Below, piece after piece: positions 31,751 through 40,375 of a stretch of 64,000 bases of DNA. The stretch's first letter is position 1; each line of letters opens with the position of its first letter. This stretch comes from an uncultured Clostridia bacterium (GTDB lineage: Bacteria > Bacillota > Clostridia > Oscillospirales > Ruminococcaceae). The notes under the pieces were generated by a model that was given only the letters and a program-made list of their open reading frames with translations, did no database searches and had not been told where the DNA came from. A program made the position numbers and the translations under genes. Location: contig CANQTP010000006.1 of the NCBI GenBank assembly GCA_947626755.1, positions 28,270 to 92,269 on the forward strand, read 5' to 3'.

Positions 31751-32710
31751 TTAATTAAAAATAGTTGAAACGGGCTTGTCGGCGTAAATTCTCTGGATAG
31801 CCTGTGCAAATACCGGAGCAACGGGAAGCACGGTTATCTTGTCTATCTTCTTCTCTTCGGGAAGCGCAATGGTGTCAAGCAGGATAAGTTCTTTTATAAC
31901 GCTGCTCTTGATCCTTTCAATGGCAGGTCCCGAAAGTACACCGTGTGTCGCGCAGGCGTAAACTTCCTTTGCACCGCCTATTTCCATGATGGCTTTTGCC
32001 GCGTTGCAAAGCGTTCCCGCCGTGTCGATCATATCGTCCACAAGAACGACGCTCTTGCCCCGAACGTCGCCGATAATGTTCATTACCTCGCAAACGTTGG
32101 CTTTCTGACGGCGTTTGTCAACAATTGCAAAGGGAACTCCCAGACGCTGTGCAAAATTCCGCGCTCTCGTTACCGAACCAAGGTCGGGGGAAACTACCAT
32201 TACATCGTCCTTGCTGTCTCCGAATTTTTCAATGAAATATGGCGCAAGGATAGGAACTCCCAGCAGATGATCTACGGGGATATTGAAAAATCCCTGTATC
32301 TGCGGGCAGTGCAGATCCATTGAAAGCACTCTGTCCGCGCCTGCTACCGAGATGAGATCCGCAACAAGCTTTGCAGAAATAGGATCGCGGGCTTTTGCCT
32401 TTCTGTCCTGACGGGCATATCCCATGTAGGGAATTACCGCCGTGATGCGTCCTGCGGAAGCTCTCTTGAATGCGTCTATCATGATGAGAAGTTCCATCAT
32501 GTGGTCGTTTACGGGAGAACTTGTGGACTGTACCACAAATACGTCCGAACCCCTTACACTTTCCTGAATGGAAACGCTTACTTCACCGTCCGAAAACGTC
32601 ACAACTTCCGACTGTCCCAGAGGAAGTCCCAGCTGTTTTGCGATCTCGGCGGCTACTGCGGGATTGGAGTTTCCCGTGAAGATCTTAATGTCCTTGCCGT
32701 GCAGATTCAT
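31751..32710 (-). CDS. prs: ribose-phosphate pyrophosphokinase
   Basis: 319 residues. It contains FTGNSNPAVAAEIAKQLG near the N-terminus, the DLHCPQIQGFFNIPVDHL catalytic loop and the PRPP-binding VVLVDDMIDTAGTLC. It makes PRPP from ribose-5-phosphate and ATP for nucleotide, His and Trp synthesis. AAAGGGGATA precedes the ATG. It follows glmU by 64 bases in the same direction; the glmU-prs order is the normal Firmicute operon. Confidence 0.97.
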   Translation of the reverse strand: MNLHGKDIKIFTGNSNPAVAAEIAKQLGLPLGQSEVVTFSDGEVSVSIQESVRGSDVFVVQSTSSPVNDHMMELLIMIDAFKRASAGRITAVIPYMGYARQDRKAKARDPISAKLVADLISVAGADRVLSMDLHCPQIQGFFNIPVDHLLGVPILAPYFIEKFGDSKDDVMVVSPDLGSVTRARNFAQRLGVPFAIVDKRRQKANVCEVMNIIGDVRGKSVVLVDDMIDTAGTLCNAAKAIMEIGGAKEVYACATHGVLSGPAIERIKSSVIKELILLDTIALPEEKKIDKITVLPVAPVFAQAIQRIYADKPVSTIFN

Positions 32711-32774
32711 TTTAAATATCCCCTTTACTATTAACTTCTTGTATAAAATTTGTCGGAATAAACTCTCCGCAAAA

Positions 32775-34172
32775 TTATTTCCTGTTCAGACGATTTTTAA
32801 GACGTCTTTCTGCGAAACCGTCCTTGAACCGAAGTTCACCCCGGTCTATGGCAAGCGCCTTGTCGGGAACGTCCTTTGTTACCGTTGTTCCTGCCGCAGT
32901 GTAAGCCATTGCTCCGATCTTAACGGGAGCAACAAGGTTGGTGTTGCAGCCTATGAATGCGTTGTCGCCGATGACAGTGCGGTACTTGTTTGCACCGTCA
33001 TAGTTGACTGTTACCACACCGCAGCCGAAGTTGACGTTTTCGCCCACGTCGCTGTCGCCGATGTAAGTAAGATGCGCAACCGACGTTCTTTCGCCGATGG
33101 TGGAATTCTTCACTTCCACAAAATCGCCGATCTTGACTTTTGCCTTTATGTGACTGTCAGGACGGATATGCACGAACGGTCCTATCTTTGCGCCGTCGTC
33201 AACGGTGGACTCGTATGCCTGAACGCTGTTGAGAGTAACGCCGTCTCCTACGGTGCAGTTTTCAATAAGACAATTGGGACCGATAACGCAGCCCTTTCCG
33301 ATAACGGTATTTCCCCGCAGTATCGTTCCCTGCAAAATTTTTGTTCCCGCGCCTATTTTTACGTTCCTGCCTATGGAAACCCCGTCCGTGCAGAGGAATT
33401 CCACGCCATTGTCAAGATGTTTTTCTATCACTGCGTGCCTTGCAGTGTCGTTCAGCATAAGCAGTGCCTTGCGGTCATTTGCCCCGAGGACAACTTTTTT
33501 GTCGGGGGAAATATACGCGTCCGCGCGCTTTCCGCCGCTTATAAGAATGTACACCGAGTCGGTGAGGTAGTATTCGCCTTGGGAATTGTTGGGCTTTATC
33601 TCTCCAAGTGCGGCAATAAGGTCTTTTGTCCTGAACCAGTAAGCGCCGCTGTTTATTTCGCGGACAGCTTTCTGCTCGGGGGTGGCGTCTTTGTCTTCAA
33701 CAATGCCTGTAACGCCGTTCTGCCCGCGGAGGATACGTCCGTAACCTGTGGGATCGTTCACTTCGGCAGTTATGATAGTTACCGCGTTTTCCTGACGGAT
33801 ATGCTGTTCAAGTGCGGCGGTAATGGTATCGCTGTCTATGAACGGCGCGTCTCCGCAGAGAATAAGCACATTCCCGTCAATGCGGGGGCTTTCCTTCAGC
33901 CAGTCGATCGCCATCATAACGGCGTGACCCGTTCCCATTCTCTGGGGTTGTAAAACTGTTGTATAGCGGTCGCCGATGTAGTCCTCTATGACCTGTGCAT
34001 TATAGCCTTTTACAACGCAAAGGTCGGAGATCTCCGCCTTTTCGCAGGCACTTACCACCCATTCGAGCATGGGTTCGCCCAGCACTTCAAACATGGGTTT
34101 CGGAAGTTCCGACTTCATACGTTTGCCCTGTCCGCCCGCCAGAATGACGGCGCAGGAAGATATATTACTCAT
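32775..34172 (-). CDS. glmU: bifunctional UDP-N-acetylglucosamine pyrophosphorylase / glucosamine-1-phosphate N-acetyltransferase
   Basis: 465 residues from the ATG at 34172, chosen because a 33-residue upstream extension is hydrophobic and not conserved. The N-terminal nucleotidyltransferase motif LAGGQGKRMKS is at residues 11-21; KPMFEVLGEPMLEW follows. From about 250 a left-handed beta-helix of hexapeptide repeats (NVKIGAGTKI, VIGKGCVIGPNC) forms the acetyltransferase. It makes UDP-GlcNAc for peptidoglycan. First gene of glmU-prs, with a promoter at 34243. Confidence 0.96.
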   Translation of the reverse strand: MSNISSCAVILAGGQGKRMKSELPKPMFEVLGEPMLEWVVSACEKAEISDLCVVKGYNAQVIEDYIGDRYTTVLQPQRMGTGHAVMMAIDWLKESPRIDGNVLILCGDAPFIDSDTITAALEQHIRQENAVTIITAEVNDPTGYGRILRGQNGVTGIVEDKDATPEQKAVREINSGAYWFRTKDLIAALGEIKPNNSQGEYYLTDSVYILISGGKRADAYISPDKKVVLGANDRKALLMLNDTARHAVIEKHLDNGVEFLCTDGVSIGRNVKIGAGTKILQGTILRGNTVIGKGCVIGPNCLIENCTVGDGVTLNSVQAYESTVDDGAKIGPFVHIRPDSHIKAKVKIGDFVEVKNSTIGERTSVAHLTYIGDSDVGENVNFGCGVVTVNYDGANKYRTVIGDNAFIGCNTNLVAPVKIGAMAYTAAGTTVTKDVPDKALAIDRGELRFKDGFAERRLKNRLNRK

Positions 34173-34242
34173 AGTATAATTCACCCGATATATTAAATTT
34201 TGTAAACAAACAATTATCAATGTAAAACTCAATACACATAAT

Positions 34243-34271
34243 ATTATGCCATAAATTGAAATATTTTTCAA
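34243..34271 (-). promoter_or_regulatory. glmU-prs promoter
   Basis: Minus strand: -35 TTGAAA (34266-34271), 17-base spacer, -10 CATAAT (34243-34248). Confidence 0.65.
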
Positions 34272-34355
34272 GCAAATTTCACCGTTTTCTTCAAACAGCC
34301 GATTTATTGTGCAAAATATACAAAAAATGTGCTTTAAATTTCCTGCTATTTCGTA

Positions 34356-34384
34356 TGGAAAACAGAAAGAAAATCTGCTATAAT
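34356..34384 (+). promoter_or_regulatory. candidate ppdK promoter
   Basis: -10 TATAAT (34379-34384) with a weak -35 TGGAAA (34356-34361) at 17 bases. The leader to the start is about 75 bases. Confidence 0.5.
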
Positions 34385-34466
34385 ATGTTTATGACCGTAT
34401 GCGCCGATCCGAGTCAGTGCGGAATGGCGGTGCGGAGTTCAAAATTTTTATTTGGAGGTAATACCA

Positions 34467-37103
34467 ATGGCAAAAAAATATTGTTATCTCTTTTCGGAAG
34501 GTAATGCCGATATGAGAGAACTCCTCGGCGGTAAGGGCGCTAACCTCGCTGAAATGACCAAGATATTCGGCGCGGAAAGAGTTCCGCAGGGTTTCACCAT
34601 TACAACTGAAGCCTGCACACAGTACTACGAGGACGGAAGAAAGATCAATGACGAGATATTCGCCGAGATCAACGAGTACATCGGTAAGATGGAGGAGATC
34701 ACAGGCAAGAAATTCGGAGATAAGGAAAACCCGCTGTTGGTATCGGTACGTTCAGGCGCAAGAGCTTCAATGCCCGGTATGATGGACACCATTCTTAACC
34801 TCGGTCTTAACGAGGACGTTGTCAACGTTATCGCCGAAAAATCCAATAACCCCCGTTGGGCTTGGGACTGTTACAGAAGATTTATCCAGATGTATTCCGA
34901 CGTTGTTATGGAAGTCGGCAAGAAATACTTCGAGCAGCTCATTGACGAAATGAAGGCTAAGAAAGGCGTTAAACAGGACGTTGAACTTACTGCCGACGAC
35001 CTGAAAGAACTTGCTAACCAGTTCAAGGCTGAATATAAATCCAAGATCGGTTCCGACTTCCCCTCCGATCCTAAGGAACAGCTCATGGGCGCTGTAAAGG
35101 CTGTTTTCCGTTCATGGGACAACCCCCGTGCTAACGTTTACCGCCGCGACAACGACATTCCTTATTCTTGGGGTACTGCCGTTAACGTTCAGTCCATGGC
35201 ATTCGGTAACATGGGCGACGACTGCGGAACAGGCGTTGCATTCACACGTGATCCCGCTACAGGCGAAAAGAAACTCATGGGCGAATTCCTCACAAACGCA
35301 CAGGGCGAGGACGTTGTTGCCGGCGTTCGTACTCCTATGAAGATCGACGAAATGGCTACCAAGTTCCCCAAGGCATTTGAGGACTTCAAGGACGTTTGCT
35401 CTAAGCTCGAAAATCACTACAGAGATATGCAGGATATGGAGTTCACCGTTGAACACGGTCACCTCTATATGCTCCAGACACGTAACGGCAAGAGAACCGC
35501 TCAGGCTGCTCTCAAGATCGCCTGCGACCTTGTTGACGAAGGCATGAGAACCGAGCAGGAAGCCGTTGCTATGATCGATCCCAGAAACCTCGATACACTG
35601 CTTCACCCTCAGTTCGACGCCAAGGCTCTTAAAGCTGCAACACCTGTCGGAAAGGGCTTGGGCGCTTCCCCCGGAGCTGCCTGCGGTCAGATCGTATTTA
35701 CAGCTGACGATGCAGAAGCCTGGAAGGCACAGGGCAAGAAGGTCGTTCTTGTTCGTCTGGAAACATCTCCCGAAGATATTACAGGTATGAAGGCTTCTCA
35801 GGGTATTCTGACAGTCCGCGGCGGTATGACTTCCCACGCTGCTGTTGTTGCCCGCGGAATGGGTACTTGCTGCGTTTCCGGCTGCTCCGAAATTACAATG
35901 GACGAAGAAAACAAGAAGTTCGAGCTGGCAGGCAAGACCTACCACGAGGGCGACTGGATCTCCATTGACGGTTCAACAGGTAATATTTATGACGGTCAGA
36001 TCCCCACTGTTGACGCTACTATTGCAGGCGAATTCGGCAGAATTATGGCTTGGGCTGACAAGTACAGGAAGCTTAAAGTAAGAACTAACGCAGATACTCC
36101 CAAGGACGCTCAGAAAGCCCGCGAACTGGGCGCAGAGGGCATTGGTCTCTGCCGTACAGAGCATATGTTCTTTGATCCCCAGAGAATTGCTGCTTTCCGT
36201 GAAATGATCTGCTCCGATACCGTTGAAGAGAGAGAAGCTGCTCTTGCTAAGATCGAACCCATGCAGCAGGCTGACTTTGAAGCACTCTATGAAGCTCTCG
36301 AAGGCAACCCTGTTACAATCCGTTTCCTCGATCCTCCTCTCCACGAATTCGTTCCTACAGAGGAAGCTGACATTGAGGCTCTTGCAAAGGCTCAGGGCAA
36401 GTCCGTTGAGACCATCAAGGCTATCATTGATTCCCTCCACGAATTCAACCCGATGATGGGTCACAGAGGCTGCCGTCTTGCAGTAACATATCCCGAGATC
36501 GCAAAGATGCAGACAAAGGCTGTTATCAAGGCTGCTATCAACGTTAAGAAGAAGCACCCCGACTGGAACGTTGAACCCGAGATCATGATCCCGCTGGTAG
36601 GCGAAGTCAAGGAGCTGAAATATGTTAAGAATGTAGTTGTAGAAACTGCCGACGAAGTCATCAAGGCAGCAGGTTCCGACCTCAAGTATGAAGTTGGTAC
36701 AATGATCGAAATTCCTCGTGCTGCTCTTACAGCTGACGATATTGCCAAGGAAGCTGACTTCTTCTGCTTCGGTACAAACGACCTGACACAGATGACCTTC
36801 GGCTTCTCACGTGACGATGCAGGCAAGTTCCTGAACGCTTACTATGACGCTAAGATCTTTGAGAACGATCCGTTCGCTAAGCTGGATCAGACAGGTGTCG
36901 GCAAGCTGATGGAAATGGCTATCAAGCTCGGCAAACCCGTTAATCCCAAGCTCCACTGCGGTATCTGCGGTGAGCACGGCGGCGATCCCACATCTGTTGA
37001 GTTCTGCCACAGGATCGGTCTGGATTATGTATCCTGCTCACCTTTCCGTGTGCCTATCGCTCGTCTTGCTGCTGCACAGGCTGCTATCAAGGACAATGCG
37101 TAA
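34467..37103 (+). CDS. ppdK: pyruvate, phosphate dikinase
   Basis: 878 residues from the ATG at 34467, after TTTGGAGGTAA. The N-terminal ATP-grasp domain (GGKGANLAEM, SVRSGARASMPGMMDTILN), the swivelling phosphohistidine domain (GGMTSHAAVVARGMG, catalytic His) and the C-terminal PEP-binding TIM barrel (GAEGIGLCRTEHMF, FGTNDLTQMTFGFSRDD) are all present. It interconverts pyruvate + ATP + Pi and PEP + AMP + PPi; in anaerobes like this it commonly acts in glycolysis in place of pyruvate kinase. The codon use is more biased than in the neighbours, which suggests high expression. Confidence 0.97.
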   Translation: MAKKYCYLFSEGNADMRELLGGKGANLAEMTKIFGAERVPQGFTITTEACTQYYEDGRKINDEIFAEINEYIGKMEEITGKKFGDKENPLLVSVRSGARASMPGMMDTILNLGLNEDVVNVIAEKSNNPRWAWDCYRRFIQMYSDVVMEVGKKYFEQLIDEMKAKKGVKQDVELTADDLKELANQFKAEYKSKIGSDFPSDPKEQLMGAVKAVFRSWDNPRANVYRRDNDIPYSWGTAVNVQSMAFGNMGDDCGTGVAFTRDPATGEKKLMGEFLTNAQGEDVVAGVRTPMKIDEMATKFPKAFEDFKDVCSKLENHYRDMQDMEFTVEHGHLYMLQTRNGKRTAQAALKIACDLVDEGMRTEQEAVAMIDPRNLDTLLHPQFDAKALKAATPVGKGLGASPGAACGQIVFTADDAEAWKAQGKKVVLVRLETSPEDITGMKASQGILTVRGGMTSHAAVVARGMGTCCVSGCSEITMDEENKKFELAGKTYHEGDWISIDGSTGNIYDGQIPTVDATIAGEFGRIMAWADKYRKLKVRTNADTPKDAQKARELGAEGIGLCRTEHMFFDPQRIAAFREMICSDTVEEREAALAKIEPMQQADFEALYEALEGNPVTIRFLDPPLHEFVPTEEADIEALAKAQGKSVETIKAIIDSLHEFNPMMGHRGCRLAVTYPEIAKMQTKAVIKAAINVKKKHPDWNVEPEIMIPLVGEVKELKYVKNVVVETADEVIKAAGSDLKYEVGTMIEIPRAALTADDIAKEADFFCFGTNDLTQMTFGFSRDDAGKFLNAYYDAKIFENDPFAKLDQTGVGKLMEMAIKLGKPVNPKLHCGICGEHGGDPTSVEFCHRIGLDYVSCSPFRVPIARLAAAQAAIKDNA

Positions 37104-37126
37104 TTTCTCCTGAAAATGAGATAACA

Positions 37127-37160
37127 AGATCCCCTTGCCTTACGGTGAGGGGATCTGTTT
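37127..37160 (+). terminator. ppdK terminator
   Basis: AGATCCCCT (37127-37135) / AGGGGATCT (37148-37156), then GTTTTTG. It overlaps the 3' end of the opposite-strand gene at 37140. Confidence 0.85.
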
Positions 37161-37613
37161 TTGTATATGCGGATCGCTCCGCTGTTTTGTCGGAGAGACA
37201 ATGTAGGGAAACTTCCTGCAAATTTCGCTTTCATAAGCGGTTATCCTGTCATTTGTCGGGTCGTTTATGTATTCGCAGTAAAGCTGTTTCAGCTCGCTGC
37301 AATAGTCGCCTTTCAGAACGGAAAGCTTTTCAAGCATTTCATAACCGTGTTCAATCATATTTTCAAGGGCTTTTATTCTGTTCCGCATTTCTGCCGAGCC
37401 GTTATCCTGCGTATAAAGGTATTCAAGGCGTTTCCGGTGATCGGGACTTACAGCTTCCGCCTTTTTCAGCAGGACGTTCCTGCGCGAATTTTCCGCCAAA
37501 CTCCTGCGGCGTTTCGCTGCGGAATATTTCCGATACGCCGATATTATCATTATGACGGCTGTTAAAGTCAGAATTGCAGCGCAGAATATTACAATGCCCG
37601 AAAACACGATCAT
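37140..37613 (-). CDS. hypothetical protein with N-terminal membrane helix
   Basis: 157 residues. Residues 4-26 (FSGIVIFCAAILTLTAVIMI) form one membrane helix, followed by a basic stretch (RKYSAAKRRR) and a helical, probably coiled-coil domain with LEYLYTQDNG and KLSVLKGDYCSELKQLY. I do not recognise a family. The last codons overlap the ppdK terminator hairpin. The basic stretch after the helix suggests the bulk lies in the cytoplasm. Confidence 0.6.
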   Translation of the reverse strand: MIVFSGIVIFCAAILTLTAVIMIISAYRKYSAAKRRRSLAENSRRNVLLKKAEAVSPDHRKRLEYLYTQDNGSAEMRNRIKALENMIEHGYEMLEKLSVLKGDYCSELKQLYCEYINDPTNDRITAYESEICRKFPYIVSPTKQRSDPHIQKQIPSP

Positions 37614-37650
37614 CGCTCCCGAAAATAAGATCTTGATGTATTAATTATAA

Positions 37651-37692
37651 TACTCAAAATGCATATTGTCAATATTAAAATTCTAATTTTGA
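37651..37692. promoter_or_regulatory. candidate operator upstream of the XRE regulator
   Basis: CTCAAAAT (37651-37658) and ATTTTGAG (37685-37692) form an inverted repeat 30-70 bases before the -10-like TATAAT at 37724-37729. It could be an autoregulatory site; also within an AT-rich region, so weak. Confidence 0.35.
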
Positions 37693-37750
37693 GAATTTAT
37701 ATAAAATATGGGAAATAATATTGTATAATATGCTTGAAAGGTGTGATAAT

Positions 37751-38068
37751 ATGGCGTTCGGGGACAGATTGCTTGAAATTCTGGAAGAAAAAGAGATCAC
37801 GCAGAAAGAGCTTGCGGCAATGCTGAACATTGCTCCGTCCACGCTGAACGGGTACATCAAGAACAAACGTCAGCCTGATTTTGAGCTTATAAGGAATATA
37901 GTATTCATACTTGACACATCGGCGGATCATCTTCTGGAATGTCCGCAAAACGACAAAATTTCCGCAAAGGAGATGTCGCTTATCGCCAAAATGCGAATTT
38001 TAAGCCCCGAACAGCAGGAAATGATATACGAGCTTGTGAATATCGTTTCGCGGAGAAATTCGCGGTAA
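37751..38068 (+). CDS. XRE-family helix-turn-helix transcriptional regulator
   Basis: 105 residues from the ATG at 37751, with GAAAGGTGTG upstream. The HTH is at residues 17-55: ITQKELAAMLNIAPSTLNGY with IKNKRQPDFELIRNIVFIL following. The C-terminus EMSLIAKMRILSPEQQEMIY is the short dimerisation tail common in phage-type and housekeeping XRE repressors. It lies just outside the integrated element (left att at 38285) and could belong to the chromosome or be a remnant. Its target is unknown. Confidence 0.82.
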   Translation: MAFGDRLLEILEEKEITQKELAAMLNIAPSTLNGYIKNKRQPDFELIRNIVFILDTSADHLLECPQNDKISAKEMSLIAKMRILSPEQQEMIYELVNIVSRRNSR

Positions 38069-38070
38069 CA

Positions 38071-38106
38071 AAACCTCTTTCATGCGGTGCGTGAAAGAGG
38101 TTTTTT
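38071..38106 (+). terminator. terminator after the XRE regulator
   Basis: 12-bp stem AAACCTCTTTCA (38071-38082) / TGAAAGAGGTTT (38092-38103), continuing TTT. Confidence 0.9.
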
Positions 38107-38137
38107 GAGATGATTTGACCAAAGTACATATTCCGAA

Positions 38138-38307
38138 ATAAGAATAACCTCCGAAACGGCATTTTACAGCCGTTTCAGAGGTTATTTTTCTGCGCCTTAA
38201 AACTTTATTTTTTGAGTAAGGGAAATAAAAGCAGATCCCCTCTTGACTAACAAGAGAGGAATCTGCCCGCGGGGGCTTCCCCGCTGGTCGGAGTGACGGG
38301 ACTTGAA
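38138..38307 (-). repeat. left attachment region: duplicated tRNA-Pro 3' end and terminator hairpins (attL-like)
   Basis: 38285-38307 repeats exactly the last 23 bases (including CCA) of tRNA-Pro(GGG) at 44325-44347. Next to it 38138-38284 repeats, in the same order, the hairpins and the 45-base identical stretch found at 44178-44324, except that hairpin stems differ (here GCGGGG/CCCCGC, there CAAGGCT/AGCCTTG). The rest of the tRNA is missing here, so this is the displaced end left by integration. Confidence 0.8.
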
Positions 38308-38420
38308 AGTTACGCCCGAATTGTTCTTTAGTCTATAAAATTTTACAAACGGCTATATTACGCCATTTGTGCGTAATGGTATACTTTGGGAATCAAAGAA
38401 ATTTGAGGTCATTCGAGGAA

Positions 38421-38451
38421 AGTTGTCCTAAAAGTTGTCCGGGAGTTGTCC
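38421..38451 (+). repeat. three AGTTGTCC direct repeats near the left element end
   Basis: AGTTGTCC at 38421-38428, 38433-38440 and 38444-38451, spaced 11-12 bases, about one helical turn. A further GAGTTGTCC is near the right end (about 44154-44162). They look like integrase arm-type sites. Confidence 0.55.
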
Positions 38452-38463
38452 AAAGGCATTCAA

Positions 38464-38964
38464 CTATTCCACAAAATAGCTGTAATCAAGTATAACGTTG
38501 CCGTGTTCATCGGGAGTCGTGTAGCGTGGGCAAAGACCGTTCTCAAACGACCATACGCGTCCGCGCGCATCGTGCCATATGCGCATTCCCGCCCGCTCGA
38601 GCGCGGGACGGCAGCCGCCGGTCTGGTGCGTGTCGCCGCCTTCCTTGCCATATATCCAGCAGGTGCCGATCGCGCACGCGGGAATGTCGATGTAGTCGAA
38701 ACCGTTGGGAACCGCGGTGCCTGCGGGCGTGAACATACCGATATAATATTCAAATTCGCTCTCTCCGCGCATCTCAAGTCCAACGTAGCCGCCTCCGCTT
38801 TCCCATATCTCGAGGATCGAACCGACGCCGCCCATCGCGCGCTCGATTTCGTCGAACCAGCCGTTGGCGAACCATTCGCCCCAGTTCCCGAAATCGGTGT
38901 ATTTCTTCCCGATGAAGCGCATCTTCGGCACTTCTTCTCTGTAAGTTTTGATAATTTCCGCCAT
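38464..38964 (-). CDS. GyrI-like small-molecule-binding domain protein
   Basis: 166 residues with no HTH. The pattern RFIGKKYTDFGNWGEWFANG, YVGLEMRGESEFEYYIGMF, FDYIDIPACAIGTCWIYGKE and YFVE at the end matches stand-alone GyrI-like/AraC effector-binding domains, which bind hydrophobic small molecules or act as hydrolases of cyclopropanoids in other bacteria. It is 16 bases downstream of the AraC-type gene, which has its own GyrI-like domain, so they are one operon. The codon third positions are richer in G/C than the surrounding genes, which suggests recent transfer. Confidence 0.75.
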   Translation of the reverse strand: MAEIIKTYREEVPKMRFIGKKYTDFGNWGEWFANGWFDEIERAMGGVGSILEIWESGGGYVGLEMRGESEFEYYIGMFTPAGTAVPNGFDYIDIPACAIGTCWIYGKEGGDTHQTGGCRPALERAGMRIWHDARGRVWSFENGLCPRYTTPDEHGNVILDYSYFVE

Positions 38965-38980
38965 ATTATTGTCCTCCGTG

Positions 38981-39820
38981 TTATTTGTTTTTTATCCGTA
39001 TCGGTACGAATATCGTTTCGGAAAACAGCCTGCTTTCTTCGACATAGCGCTCGAATTCGTAATCACTGCGCCGCTCATAGCGGCTTTGCGGCAGCCACAC
39101 GTCTCGGATATAGTCCCATGTTTTTCCGATCGTGCCGACAAAGTCAATATGGGTCGCCGGGGGCGTTTTGAACACCCCGTAGAGCCCGCCCGAAAGCGAA
39201 AGAGTGACGGTGCCGCTTGTGTCGCCCGCCGCATCGCGTTCATTGACGCCGATCCAGTAATCAAGGCGCGCCGTCGACGGATTCCACCGGCACACGCCGT
39301 AGTCGGTAACTGTCCGTCCGCCCGAAAGCCGCGAGGACAGTCCGTTTACATTGTACCTGTTCCAGAACTTCGTCGGGTCGTCCTCATTGCTTGGGAAAGC
39401 GACGACGCGGAACGCGTCGAGCTCGACGATGTCGCACAATGGGCCTTCAAACTTCGGGATAAGCTCGAAGCGACCGTACAGCTTCAGGCTGTTTCCGTGC
39501 CTGCGGTACTCGGTCGGCAGGATATGATGCTCGGTCTTGAACGCGCGTATGAAGTTTTCCTTCGAGTTGAAGCCATACTCGAATGCGATGTCGCTGATGG
39601 GTCGGCTGTTGTCGCCCCGCTCCATGGCTCCGACGATCTCGGAAATTCGCCTCTTTCTTATATAGCTGGCGGGTGTTGACCCGACGAAACGCTTGAAAAT
39701 GCGCAGAAAATGATATTCCGAGTAGCCGATGGCAGCGGCTACCTGCCCGATGCTGATGTCGTTTTTTAGGTTTTCCTCGATATAATCGATCGCTTTTTGA
39801 ATTGAAGCAAGGCTTTCCAT
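38981..39820 (-). CDS. AraC-family transcriptional regulator with GyrI-like effector domain
   Basis: 279 residues. Two HTH motifs in residues 1-105 (ISIGQVAAAIGYSEYHFLRI; ISDIAFEYGFNSKENFIRAF, with KRRISEIVGAM between), then an effector-binding domain of the Rob/BmrR/GyrI type (RVVAFPSN, YWIGVNE, GGLYGVFKT, WDYIRDVWLPQS). Such regulators sense lipophilic compounds and activate efflux or detoxification genes; here the only partner is the GyrI-like gene downstream. GGAGACAGT precedes the ATG. A palindrome TCTGTGATCACAGA lies just upstream. GC-richer than its neighbours. Confidence 0.88.
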   Translation of the reverse strand: MESLASIQKAIDYIEENLKNDISIGQVAAAIGYSEYHFLRIFKRFVGSTPASYIRKRRISEIVGAMERGDNSRPISDIAFEYGFNSKENFIRAFKTEHHILPTEYRRHGNSLKLYGRFELIPKFEGPLCDIVELDAFRVVAFPSNEDDPTKFWNRYNVNGLSSRLSGGRTVTDYGVCRWNPSTARLDYWIGVNERDAAGDTSGTVTLSLSGGLYGVFKTPPATHIDFVGTIGKTWDYIRDVWLPQSRYERRSDYEFERYVEESRLFSETIFVPIRIKNK

Positions 39821-39831
39821 ACTGTCTCCTG

Positions 39832-39854
39832 TCTGTGATCACAGATACATTATA
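39832..39854 (-). promoter_or_regulatory. AraC gene -10 and overlapping palindrome
   Basis: Minus-strand TATAAT (39849-39854) is followed by the palindrome TCTGTGATCACAGA (39832-39845), between -10 and the start codon, a position suited to autorepression. No good -35 is seen at 17 bases. Confidence 0.5.
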
Positions 39855-40054
39855 GCATAAATTATGTGCATATGATTGATAAAAATTGCGATTTATTATA
39901 TATGTGAATTATACCAAATGCCTGAGAAAATGTCAATAATATTTAGCTCATCGAAAAATTTTGAATGGTATGTGATGTGAAAGCATAACATTGTTTCATA
40001 TGTGATAATAGGCAGGCTCTCTCATTTAGCTTTGCCGTCAAAGCTAACCCCTTA

Positions 40055-40091
40055 GTACTTTTGACAAGGCGCAAGACCTTATCAAAAGTAC
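40055..40091. repeat. long imperfect hairpin in the gap between AraC and relaxase genes
   Basis: GTACTTTTGA...TCAAAAGTAC with AAGG/CCTT inside. The gap 39821-40327 otherwise holds the AraC promoter, a terminator-like hairpin (40155) and a repeat arm (40286); no gene is supported. Confidence 0.6.
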
Positions 40092-40154
40092 ACGGGGCTC
40101 TCCGAGGGGGGCAGCCGTTCCCTCTGCCAACTCCCTTTCAGCAGAAAAGCAAAT

Positions 40155-40186
40155 GATCCGTATCGGGCGTGATACGGATCTTCTGT
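40155..40186. terminator. hairpin terminator in the element
   Basis: GATCCGTATC (40155-40164) / GATACGGATC (40171-40180) with T-rich TTCTGTTTT after it, and A/T-rich sequence on the other side. It can stop the relaxase transcript on the minus strand. Confidence 0.65.
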
Positions 40187-40285
40187 TTTATCGCTCGCGG
40201 CTGTTATCTCCGAATATGTGTTTAAGAGAATAGCCGCTCAGCCGTTGGTCAAGTATATCATCAAAACTCATAAACAGCTTGCGCG

Positions 40286-40375
40286 GCAGGCTGAGCCTGC
40301 ACCCTTTCAGGCAAAGTTTTGTGATTTTCAATTTATCGTATACCGTGCATTAAGTAAGGCGAAATCTGCGTTTAC
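40286..40375. repeat. interspersed repeat, copy F (one arm), running into the relaxase gene
   Basis: Tip GCAGGCTGAGCCTGC (40286-40300) and arm with CGTATACCGTGCATTAAG. On the minus strand this arm encodes the last residues (ADFALLNARYTIN) and the stop of the relaxase frame. Confidence 0.8.

Noticed and set aside
38285..38307. Second tRNA-Pro gene
   Set aside because: Only the last 23 bases are present; the anticodon arm, D arm and 5' acceptor strand are missing.
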